DNA of 33,901 bases, from NCBI GenBank assembly GCA_035691285.1, contig DASSJI010000057.1, forward strand, positions 1 through 33,901, given 5' to 3'. The notes under the pieces are model-generated. The model made no database searches. It saw only the letters and a program-made list of their open reading frames with translations, and was not told the origin of the DNA. The stretch comes from DATFEN01 sp035691285 (GTDB lineage Bacteria; Acidobacteriota; Vicinamibacteria; Fen-336). Shown here one piece after another: positions 14,145-20,217 of the stretch (positions within the stretch are counted from its first letter, which is position 1; the number at the start of each line of letters is the position of its first letter). Both the position numbers and the translations under genes were made by a program.

Positions 14145-14822
14145 ATGCTGCCGAAGCTGCTCAGCGAGCGACCGGCCTGCGCGGCCAAGCAGGTGGCGGG
14201 CCAGCTCTGCCTCGACTTCGCCAACCTCACCGGAGGCTGGCAGGGCATCGACGCGCCCCGGGACGACCGCCTCACCCAGTACGGCGACCTGCTCGCCTGG
14301 GCGTGGCGGGCCGGGACGCTCGACGGCGAGGCCACCGCGCGCCTGTGGGACGAGGCCCGGCGGCGGCCGGGCGAAGCCGAGGCCGTCCTGCGACGCGCCC
14401 GGTGTCTCCGTAACGCCATCCACGCGCTGGCCTTCAGCCTCGAGCGCGGCTCCGCGTGCCGCGAGCCGGACCTCGACGTCCTCGCCCAGGAGGCGCGCCT
14501 CGCCTGGTCCCGCCGGGGACTGCGCTCGCAGCGCGGCCGGCTCGCCTGGCGCCTCGAGGACGACCCCCGCGCCCTCGACTCGCCGCTCTGGAGCGTCGCC
14601 CTGTCGGCCGAGGACTACTTCACGCGCGCCGATCTGACGCGGCTCCACTCGTGCCCGGGCGAGGACTGCGGCTGGCACTTCGAGGACAGGACGCGCAACC
14701 GGAGCCGTCAATGGTGCGACATGGGCGACTGCGGCAACGTGGCGAAGGTGCGCCGCTTCCGGGCCCGCCAGCGGGGACGCAAGAGGCGCGTCCGGGGCGT
14801 ACGCGGCCAGCCGAGGACCTAG
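14145..14822 (+). CDS. CGNR/ABATE zinc-finger transcription regulator
   Basis: This 225-residue protein has an N-terminal ABATE domain (about 1-160, with LCLDFANLTGGW) and a C-terminal zf-CGNR zinc finger. The zinc ligands are C170, C175, C191 and C196, followed by a basic tail (KVRRFRARQRGRKRR) that should contact DNA. The family is annotated as putative stress-responsive regulators, but effectors are largely unknown. The signature reads C-G-N-V here rather than C-G-N-R. ATG 14145 is chosen because GGAGG (14134-14138) lies 6 bases upstream; an earlier in-frame TTG at 14100 would fall at the predicted transcription start. The divergent DUF5916 gene and the shared inverted repeat make it the likely local regulator and autoregulator. 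Confidence 0.88.
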   Translation: MLPKLLSERPACAAKQVAGQLCLDFANLTGGWQGIDAPRDDRLTQYGDLLAWAWRAGTLDGEATARLWDEARRRPGEAEAVLRRARCLRNAIHALAFSLERGSACREPDLDVLAQEARLAWSRRGLRSQRGRLAWRLEDDPRALDSPLWSVALSAEDYFTRADLTRLHSCPGEDCGWHFEDRTRNRSRQWCDMGDCGNVAKVRRFRARQRGRKRRVRGVRGQPRT

Positions 14823-14892
14823 CGCTCGCGCGTCGAGCGGAAGGCTGACGATGGCTACCGGGCGCGCCGGGAGCCAGAGCTCCTGACTCAGC

Positions 14893-14920
14893 GCCGAGAG
14901 ATCCTGTCGAGTCTCTCGGC
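14893..14920 (+). terminator. Hairpin downstream of the CGNR gene
   Basis: GCCGAGAGA (14893-14901) and TCTCTCGGC (14912-14920) form a perfect 9-bp stem with a 10-base loop, 70 bases after the CGNR stop. It has a less GC-rich upper stem and no T-run. It is a plausible transcript end. Confidence 0.4.
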
Positions 14921-15014
14921 ATGGCCGTCACGGATCTCCGCCGCCGAATCTTCGACCAGGCCGAGGGGCCGGAGGAGCCGGATGCTTCCGCAGGACCAGG
15001 CAGCGGGAGACGCT

Positions 15015-15098
15015 GATCGCCGACACTCCACGGCCCTGACCCTGTTCGTGCTCCCGACGGTCTACGGAATGCTCCCGCGCCGAAAGCCCGAGGCTTGA
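15015..15098 (+). pseudogene. Possible C-terminal remnant of an RND efflux permease
   Basis: In one plus-strand frame the translation STALTLFVLPTVYGMLPRR leads to a TGA at 15096. It closely resembles the last transmembrane helix and tail of AcrB/CusA-type RND permeases (usual form STLLTLFVLPxLY). No upstream part of such a gene is recognisable in any frame, so if real it is a leftover from a deletion or rearrangement. The match is short and could be chance. Confidence 0.4.
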
Positions 15099-15127
15099 AG
15101 TACGCCGCCTCGGCCTCCTGATCCTGA

Positions 15128-15133
15128 TAGGGT
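15128..15133 (+). promoter_or_regulatory. Putative extended -10 (TGATAGGGT) for a leaderless methyltransferase transcript
   Basis: TAGGGT fits TANNNT, is preceded by TGA (extended -10), and ends 7 bases before GTG 15141. There is no Shine-Dalgarno, which fits leaderless initiation. Confidence 0.4.
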
Positions 15134-15140
15134 CCGGCGA

Positions 15141-15770
15141 GTGCGGCGCCTGTCTTGGAACGTCGAGACGAACGCGTGGAACCGCATCCGGTACACGCTG
15201 TGGGCACCGGTCTACGACCTGGTCGGCCGTCGGTTCGATGGCCAGCGGCGAGCCTCTCTTCGGCTGCTCGCCCTGCGGCCGGAAGAACGGGTCCTCATCG
15301 TCGGCGCGGGAACGGGAGCGGACATACCGTACCTTCCCGAGGACTGCATCGCGATCGTCACCGACTTCACGCCCGCCATGTTGGCCAGGGCGCGCCCACG
15401 CCTCCGGGACCGAACGCACCTGGCGATCATGGACGGGCATGACCTCGCGGTGCGGTTCGCGTCATGCGACGCCGTGGTCCTCCACCTCATCCTGGCCGTG
15501 ATCCCGGACCCGCTGCGCTGCCTTCAAGAGTCAGCGCGGGTGCTGCGCCCCGGCGGCCGGGTCGTGGTGTTCGACAAGTTCGTTCGGAGCCAAAGACCCG
15601 CGGCGGCGCTCCGCCTGCTGAATCTCGTCACCCGCGTGCTCTTCACCGACGTGACGCGGAACCTCGAGGACATCGTGAGCCGCTCCGGCGCCCCGCTCCG
15701 GATCGAGCACGACGAGCCAGCCTTGTTCAAGGGTCTCTTCCGCCGCGTGCTCCTGCGAAGGCACGACTGA
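15141..15770 (+). CDS. Class I SAM-dependent methyltransferase (UbiE/PmtA-like)
   Basis: This 209-residue enzyme has a Rossmann-type methyltransferase fold. Motif I is VLIVGAGTGADIPYLP (about residues 50-65), followed by the acidic residue in TDFTPAML, a post-II strand (CDAVVLHLILAVIPDP), and motif III around VLRPGGRVVVFDKF. The N-terminal WAPVYDLVGRRFDGQR helix is common in small lipid- or quinone-modifying methyltransferases of the UbiE/PmtA type, but the substrate cannot be assigned. GTG 15141 is the natural start and there is no ribosome-binding site. The exported thioredoxin-like gene begins 63 bases downstream on the same strand. Confidence 0.83.
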   Translation: MRRLSWNVETNAWNRIRYTLWAPVYDLVGRRFDGQRRASLRLLALRPEERVLIVGAGTGADIPYLPEDCIAIVTDFTPAMLARARPRLRDRTHLAIMDGHDLAVRFASCDAVVLHLILAVIPDPLRCLQESARVLRPGGRVVVFDKFVRSQRPAAALRLLNLVTRVLFTDVTRNLEDIVSRSGAPLRIEHDEPALFKGLFRRVLLRRHD

Positions 15771-15833
15771 GCCGTCGCGCCGAGTGGTGCGCCTGACATG
15801 CGGTGCCGCGGATGCCAGGGGCAGGAAATCGTT

Positions 15834-16757
15834 ATGATTCGAGGCGTGCGGCGTTCGATTCGCGCCTGTCCGGCGTTGCTCGTGGTCCTCGCCGGCGACG
15901 CACCGGCCGCCGAGCCCACCAGCCCTTCCGAGGCAGAGGTGCGGGTGGTCGAGTACCTGAAGTCCAACGTGAAGCCGGGCGAGCGGGTGGTTGTGACGCG
16001 GCTCTACAACGAGGTCTTCACGGACAGCGCAGAGCGGGGGGTCCTGGATCGGCTCTTCGACACCTTCTTCAAGCTGCCGCTCTTCCTGGCCCAACACCAG
16101 CAGGCGGCCGGCAAGCCCCCGACGCTCGCCGACATCTCGGGGCAGTTCGGGCTCCGGGTGCCTGGCCAGGCTGACGTCCTGCTGCGCATCATGGAATCGG
16201 ACCCGCGCATGCCGAAGTTCATCACGCGCGACCCGGCGAGCGGGGAGATCACGAGCATCGACGTCGAGGGCGTCCTTGCGCACCCGCATTTCGGAAGGAC
16301 CCTCGCGCGCACGATCGCCGGCTGGGAGGGGCGGCCGGCTCCGGCCTTCTCAGTAACGCGCTACGACGGGATGCCGGCTGGCTCGTCCGACCTGGTGGGA
16401 CGGCCGTACCTGCTGTATTTCTGGTTCACCAACTGCCCGCCTTGCGTGCGGACCTCGCCGATGCTCGCCGAGCTCGGCCGGGCCTATGCGGACATGGGAT
16501 TCACGATCGTCGGCCTGAACGCCGACCGCGTGCTTGAGCTTCCCTACGACGACGCGCAGCGGCTAGCTCATGCGCGGGAGCACCGTCTGTCCTTCACCCT
16601 GGCGCATCTGAACTCGGAGATGCACGAGGCCTACGGCTCCGTGAGCGTCTTCCCCACGATGTTCTTCGTGGACGCGAGGGGAACGATCGTCAAGCACATC
16701 GTGAACGAGCAGGAACGGCCCGCGCTCGAGGCCGCGATCCGGCTGGCACTCCACTAG
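15834..16757 (+). CDS. Exported TlpA/ResA-like thioredoxin-fold protein with an N-terminal extra domain
   Basis: This 307-residue protein has a signal peptide (basic MIRGVRRSIR, hydrophobic stretch, APAAE). About 130 residues of mostly helical sequence without a recognised domain follow. The thioredoxin fold starts near residue 170 (EGRPAPAFSVTRYDG). The redox motif C201-P-P-C204 sits in FWFTNCPPCVRTSP, and the cis-proline region is VSVFPTMFFVDARG. It probably reduces or oxidises disulfides outside the cytoplasm, as ResA/TlpA do. ATG 15834 is preferred over ATG 15798 because AGGAA lies 7 bases ahead and the signal peptide then has normal length. The N-terminal domain may hold the client specificity. 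Confidence 0.83.
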   Translation: MIRGVRRSIRACPALLVVLAGDAPAAEPTSPSEAEVRVVEYLKSNVKPGERVVVTRLYNEVFTDSAERGVLDRLFDTFFKLPLFLAQHQQAAGKPPTLADISGQFGLRVPGQADVLLRIMESDPRMPKFITRDPASGEITSIDVEGVLAHPHFGRTLARTIAGWEGRPAPAFSVTRYDGMPAGSSDLVGRPYLLYFWFTNCPPCVRTSPMLAELGRAYADMGFTIVGLNADRVLELPYDDAQRLAHAREHRLSFTLAHLNSEMHEAYGSVSVFPTMFFVDARGTIVKHIVNEQERPALEAAIRLALH

Positions 16758-16773
16758 GCACGCGGTGCCGCCC

Positions 16774-17955
16774 ATGGCCAACCCCGCGAAGCTCGGCCGC
16801 TACCAGATCGAGGGCCAGCTCGGCCAGGGCGGCATGGGCAGCGTCTTCCGCGCCCGGGACCCCGTGCTCGACCGCAGCGTCGCGATCAAGACGCTGGGCG
16901 GCGTCCTCGGCCTGCCCCAGGAGCACCGCGCGGAGTTCCTGGAGCGCTTTCAGCGCGAGGCGCGGGCGGCCGGACGCCTCTCGCATCCGAACATCGTGGC
17001 CGTTCACGACCTGGGCCTGGACGAGACAACGGACACGCCCTTCATCGTCATGGAGTACGTGCCCGGCGTCAGCCTGGCCACGGTGCTCAAGGAGAACCCG
17101 GTCCTGCCGGTGACCCAGGCCCTCGAGATCGTCGAGCAGGTGGGCGCCGCGCTGGAGGAGGCGCACCGCCACGGCGTGGTGCACCGCGACATCAAGCCCG
17201 CGAACGTGTTCCTGGACGACCGCGGCCGGGTCAAGGTCGGCGACTTCGGCATCGCGCGCGTCGAGGACTCCGAGCTGACCCAAACCGGCGTCGGGCTGGG
17301 CACGCCGGGCTACATCGCCCCCGAGGTCCTGCGCGGCGGACGCGCCGATGCCCGCAGCGACCTGTTCGCTCTCGCGGTCCTGGCCTATGCGCTGCTCGCG
17401 GGCAGGAAGCCGTTCCCCGGCGAGACGCGCGAGACGCTGGCGATCCAGACCCTCGAGCACCAGCCGGAGCCACCGGCCGCCCTGCGCGCCGAGGTGCCGG
17501 TGCCCGCGTCCGAAGCGGTGATGCGCGCGCTGTCCAAGCGGCCGGATGACCGGCAGACCGGCGTCGCGCCGTTCCTGCGCGAGCTGCGGGGAGCCTTCGA
17601 AGTCACGCCCCTCGTGGCCGCGACTCGGACCGTGGCGGCCGGGCCGCCTCCGCGACGGCGCCGCGGCCTCGCGGCCGTCGCGGTGATCGTCCTGCTCCTC
17701 CTCGCCGGCCTCGCCGGCCTCCTGGCGCTGCGGCGCGGCGACGCCGAGGCGACGCTCGAGCCCAGCCCGACCCCGATCCCGACGCAGGCGCGCCCGCGGC
17801 CCACGCCGCGCCCCGCCGCGGTCACCACGACCACGCAGCCGCAGCAGCCGATCTTCACGATCAGGATCCCTCTGCCCGGCGAGGAGCAGAAGCCGCCGCC
17901 GAGCAAGAGCAAGGGGCGCGGCAAGGGGCACGACAAGAAGAAGGACCGCGACTGA
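16774..17955 (+). CDS. Transmembrane Ser/Thr protein kinase (Hanks type)
   Basis: This 393-residue kinase has an intact catalytic domain at residues 10-275: glycine loop GQGGMGSV, ATP lysine K39, catalytic loop H137-R-D139-IKPAN, D157-F-G, and GTPGYIAPE before the substrate lobe. An Arg-rich stretch and a single transmembrane helix (about 298-319) follow. The outer tail is Pro/Thr-rich and ends in a Lys-rich charged segment (KSKGRGKGHDKKKDRD), with no PASTA repeats. ATG 16774 is chosen; GTG 16765 would add three residues. The stop overlaps the start of an FHA protein by one base, so the FHA domain is probably a phospho-Thr reader or substrate for this kinase. Confidence 0.94.
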   Translation: MANPAKLGRYQIEGQLGQGGMGSVFRARDPVLDRSVAIKTLGGVLGLPQEHRAEFLERFQREARAAGRLSHPNIVAVHDLGLDETTDTPFIVMEYVPGVSLATVLKENPVLPVTQALEIVEQVGAALEEAHRHGVVHRDIKPANVFLDDRGRVKVGDFGIARVEDSELTQTGVGLGTPGYIAPEVLRGGRADARSDLFALAVLAYALLAGRKPFPGETRETLAIQTLEHQPEPPAALRAEVPVPASEAVMRALSKRPDDRQTGVAPFLRELRGAFEVTPLVAATRTVAAGPPPRRRRGLAAVAVIVLLLLAGLAGLLALRRGDAEATLEPSPTPIPTQARPRPTPRPAAVTTTTQPQQPIFTIRIPLPGEEQKPPPSKSKGRGKGHDKKKDRD

Positions 17956-18506
17956 TGCCGGTCGCCTGCCCGTCGTGCGGCCATGCGTTCGAGCCCGCGC
18001 CGACCGGCGCGGCCAGGGCCACGGCTCGGTGTCCGTCGTGCGGCCGCATCGTGGTCGTGGTCGCTCACGATGCCGCGGAGACGCGACCGCGTGGCGAGGG
18101 CGCCACGGTCCCCTTCGACTCGGCGACCGAGGCCGCCCTCGAGCCGCTCGAGGCCGAGGCCACCGCCGTGGGCGCCCGTGCCGCGGTCGCGCTCCCGGCC
18201 GGCAAGCGGATCTCGCTGGCGGTCCTCTCGGGAGCGCGGCAGGGCGAGGTGGTGCCCATCGAGAAGCCGCGCACGACGCTGGGTCGTGCCGGCGGCGGCG
18301 CCGACGTGCAGTTCGACGACGCCGAGATGTCCCGCGCCCATGCCGCCCTCGAATGGATCGGCGGCGGCGCGATCCTGCGCGACCTCGGGAGCACCAACGG
18401 CAGCTTCGTGGCCGAGGAGAAGGTGCAGGCACGCGCCCTCGAGGACAAGTCGGAGTTCCGCCTCGGCCACACGCGCCTGCTGCTCGTCATCACGGACCGC
18501 GAGTAG
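17955..18506 (+). CDS. Zinc-ribbon plus FHA-domain protein
   Basis: This 183-residue cytosolic protein opens with a zinc ribbon (C5-P-S-C8, C26-P-S-C29; MJ0042-like). A low-complexity Ala/Glu linker follows. The C-terminal half is a forkhead-associated domain with the expected GRAGGGADVQF, MSRAHAAL and LGSTNGSFV blocks (about residues 90-180), which bind phosphothreonine. The ATG overlaps the TGA of the kinase gene (ATGA), a sign of translational coupling, so it is likely a phosphorylation-dependent partner of the kinase. What the zinc ribbon contacts is unknown. The next gene, an ornithine-cyclodeaminase-family enzyme, starts 5 bases after its stop. Confidence 0.9.
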   Translation: MPVACPSCGHAFEPAPTGAARATARCPSCGRIVVVVAHDAAETRPRGEGATVPFDSATEAALEPLEAEATAVGARAAVALPAGKRISLAVLSGARQGEVVPIEKPRTTLGRAGGGADVQFDDAEMSRAHAALEWIGGGAILRDLGSTNGSFVAEEKVQARALEDKSEFRLGHTRLLLVITDRE

Positions 18507-18511
18507 CCGCC

Positions 18512-19513
18512 ATGCGCTGCCTGGTCGTGAGCCAGCGCGAGGTCCCCGCGCTCCTGCCGATGGCCGACTGCATCGAGGCCATGGCCGGCGCGCTGCGCAC
18601 CCTCGCCGCGGGCGACGCGCGCTTGCCGCTGCGGCCCGTGATCGCCCTTCCCGACGGCGGCGGCGCCCTGGCCGTGATGCCGGCCTACCTCGGCGGGCCG
18701 CCGGCGATCGGTCTCAAGGCCATAACGGTGTTCCCGGGGAACCACGGCACCGTGCTCGACTCGCACCAGGGCGCGGTGCTGCTCTTCGACGCCGAGCGCG
18801 GCAGCCTGCTCGCCATCGTCGACGCCAGCTCGGTCACCGCGATCCGCACGGCCGCGGTATCGGCCGTCGCCACGCGCCTCCTCGCCCGCGAGGACGCAGG
18901 CGACTTGGCGCTGCTCGGCACGGGCGTGCAGGCGATGAGTCACCTCGAAGCCATGGCGCAGGTGAGGACCCTGCGCCGGGTACGCGCCTTCAGCCGCGAC
19001 CCTCGCAACGTGCAGGCCCTCGTCCGCGGCGCGCAAGCGCGACTCGGCCTTCGGGTCGAGGCCGCCTCCTCGGCGCGCGAGGCCGTCCTCGGGGCCGACA
19101 TCGTCTGCGCGACCACCGCCTCGCGGACGCCGGTCCTCGAGGGCGCCTGGCTCTCGCCCGGCGCGCACGTCAACGCCGTCGGCGCCAGCGTCAAGGACGC
19201 GCGCGAGCTCGACACGGCGGCGGTGGCCAGCGCGCGCCTCTACGTGGACCGACGCGAATCGGCCCTGGCGGAGGCGGGCGACTTCCTGATCCCGAAGGCA
19301 GAGGGCGCGATCGGCGACGACCACATCCAGGCCGAGCTGGGCGACGTCCTGCTCGGCGCGCGACCCGGGCGGCGGAGCCGCGACGAGATCACGCTGTTCA
19401 AGTCCCTGGGCCTTGCCGTCGAGGACGTAGCCGCGGCTCGCGTCATCTACGCCAACGCTGTGGCTGCGGGGGCGGGAAGCTGGGTCGAGCTGGGGGGCGA
19501 GCGCAACGAGTAG
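18512..19513 (+). CDS. Ornithine cyclodeaminase/mu-crystallin family enzyme
   Basis: This 333-residue NAD(P)-dependent enzyme belongs to the ornithine cyclodeaminase/mu-crystallin family. The N-terminal half has the substrate-side pattern (PVIALPDGGGALAVMPAYLG, GLKAITVFPGN, VDASSVTAIRTAA). A Rossmann domain follows with LALLGTGVQAMSHLEAM and GADIVCATTASRTPVL. The C-terminal segment (DEITLFKSLGLAVEDVAAA) closes the fold. Family members include ornithine cyclodeaminase, alanine dehydrogenase and ketimine reductase, and the sequence alone does not decide between them. ATG 18512 begins 5 bases after the FHA gene, suggesting co-transcription with the kinase. It converges on the vapBC pair. Confidence 0.88.
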   Translation: MRCLVVSQREVPALLPMADCIEAMAGALRTLAAGDARLPLRPVIALPDGGGALAVMPAYLGGPPAIGLKAITVFPGNHGTVLDSHQGAVLLFDAERGSLLAIVDASSVTAIRTAAVSAVATRLLAREDAGDLALLGTGVQAMSHLEAMAQVRTLRRVRAFSRDPRNVQALVRGAQARLGLRVEAASSAREAVLGADIVCATTASRTPVLEGAWLSPGAHVNAVGASVKDARELDTAAVASARLYVDRRESALAEAGDFLIPKAEGAIGDDHIQAELGDVLLGARPGRRSRDEITLFKSLGLAVEDVAAARVIYANAVAAGAGSWVELGGERNE

Positions 19514-19545
19514 GGCGAGGAAAGGAACGGCGTCCAGGCCGGCAC

Positions 19546-19968
19546 TCAGGCAAAGGGATCCTGGATGCGCAGCCCCCAGACCTCACGGTCGGACTGCAGG
19601 TCTTCGGTGAAGAGGATCCGCGCCCCCGACGCCGAGGCGCCGGCCACGATGAGGCAGTCGTAGAAGTGGTAGCCCGTCTCGGTGTGGATCGCCAGCGCGT
19701 CCCGGAGCAGCTGCCCGGAGGGGTAGACCTGGCAAAGCGGGGCCAGCACGTCGTCGAGGTACTCCACGGCTTCGCGCGGCGTGAGCGGGCGCTCGAACCG
19801 GTGGAGAGCCACGTTCAGGAACTCCTGCGCGACCTGCCAGCTGATGGCGCCGGCTCCCTTCATGAGCGCGGCGCGAACGAGTTCCCGCGCGCGGGCGCGC
19901 TTCTTCGGCGCGGAGGCGTCGAACGTGTAGACGAAGACGTTCGTATCCAGGAAGAATTCAGCGGGCAT
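19546..19968 (-). CDS. vapC: PIN-domain ribonuclease toxin (VapC family)
   Basis: This 140-residue PIN-domain protein shows the acidic metal-binding set: D8 in FFLDTNVFVYTFD, E49 in QEFLN, D104 in HFYDCLIVAGA, and the E122-D123 pair near FTEDLQ. VapC toxins are Mg-dependent RNases, often cutting initiator tRNA or rRNA. Its ATG lies inside the end of the antitoxin gene (11-base overlap), the usual arrangement for VapBC. All catalytic acids are present, so it should be active. It converges with the ornithine-cyclodeaminase-family gene 32 bases away. Confidence 0.9.
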   Translation of the reverse strand: MPAEFFLDTNVFVYTFDASAPKKRARARELVRAALMKGAGAISWQVAQEFLNVALHRFERPLTPREAVEYLDDVLAPLCQVYPSGQLLRDALAIHTETGYHFYDCLIVAGASASGARILFTEDLQSDREVWGLRIQDPFA

Positions 19969-20176
19969 TCATCTCGTCGCGAGTGAAACGCCCTCCGCTG
20001 CGCGCGCCCGCCAGGCGGCGCATGAGCTGCTCGTACCGGTCCGTCCGCGACGGCTCCGTGGTCAGCTCGGACAGCCAATCGCGAAACATCTGGTTCAGCG
20101 TCGTGGAGCGCCGGCGCGCCAACTCCCGCGCCCGCTCCAAGAGCCGCGCCTCAGCGCTCAGGGTCACGTTCTTCAC
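19958..20176 (-). CDS. vapB: Ribbon-helix-helix antitoxin (VapB family)
   Basis: This 72-residue protein begins MKNVTLSAEARLLERAREL, the beta-strand and first helix of a ribbon-helix-helix domain, then STTLNQMFRDWLSEL as the second helix. The charged C-terminal tail would wrap the toxin. GTG 20176 is the only start that fits; the frame runs on upstream through the operator but without a sensible start. It overlaps vapC by 11 bases. VapB normally represses its own promoter, and a twin-palindrome site lies immediately upstream. Confidence 0.82.
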   Translation of the reverse strand: MKNVTLSAEARLLERARELARRRSTTLNQMFRDWLSELTTEPSRTDRYEQLMRRLAGARSGGRFTRDEMNAR

Positions 20177-20182
20177 GGATCG

Positions 20183-20207
20183 AGTGTACACGAATGCAGT
20201 GTACACT
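20183..20207 (-). promoter_or_regulatory. vapBC operator: two GTGTACAC palindromes over the -10 box
   Basis: Two identical 8-bp palindromes, GTGTACAC at 20184-20191 and 20199-20206, are centred 15 bases apart. Read on the minus strand, the proximal copy includes TACACT (20188-20183), a TANNNT -10 box ending 6 bases before GTG 20176. A dimer bound there would block RNA polymerase, the usual VapB autoregulation. The transcript would be leaderless. Confidence 0.65.
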
Positions 20208-20217
20208 TCTTCGCGGG

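Larger units (their letters stand above)
14823..15140. other. 318-bp stretch without an intact gene
   Basis: No convincing complete gene lies here. Minus-strand frames covering it have no recognisable domain and run into the methyltransferase or CGNR genes. It holds a 9-bp hairpin (14893-14920), a possible efflux-pump remnant (15015-15098) and a putative -10 box for the next gene (15128-15133). Confidence 0.6.

Noticed and set aside
11963..14419. An 818-codon minus-strand frame overlapping the DUF5916 gene
   Set aside because: It is the out-of-frame shadow of the DUF5916 gene and extends across the divergent promoter into the CGNR gene; its composition is not protein-like.
14928..15440. A minus-strand frame in the gap before the methyltransferase
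   Set aside because: No domain, no ribosome-binding site, and more than half of it is antisense to the methyltransferase gene.
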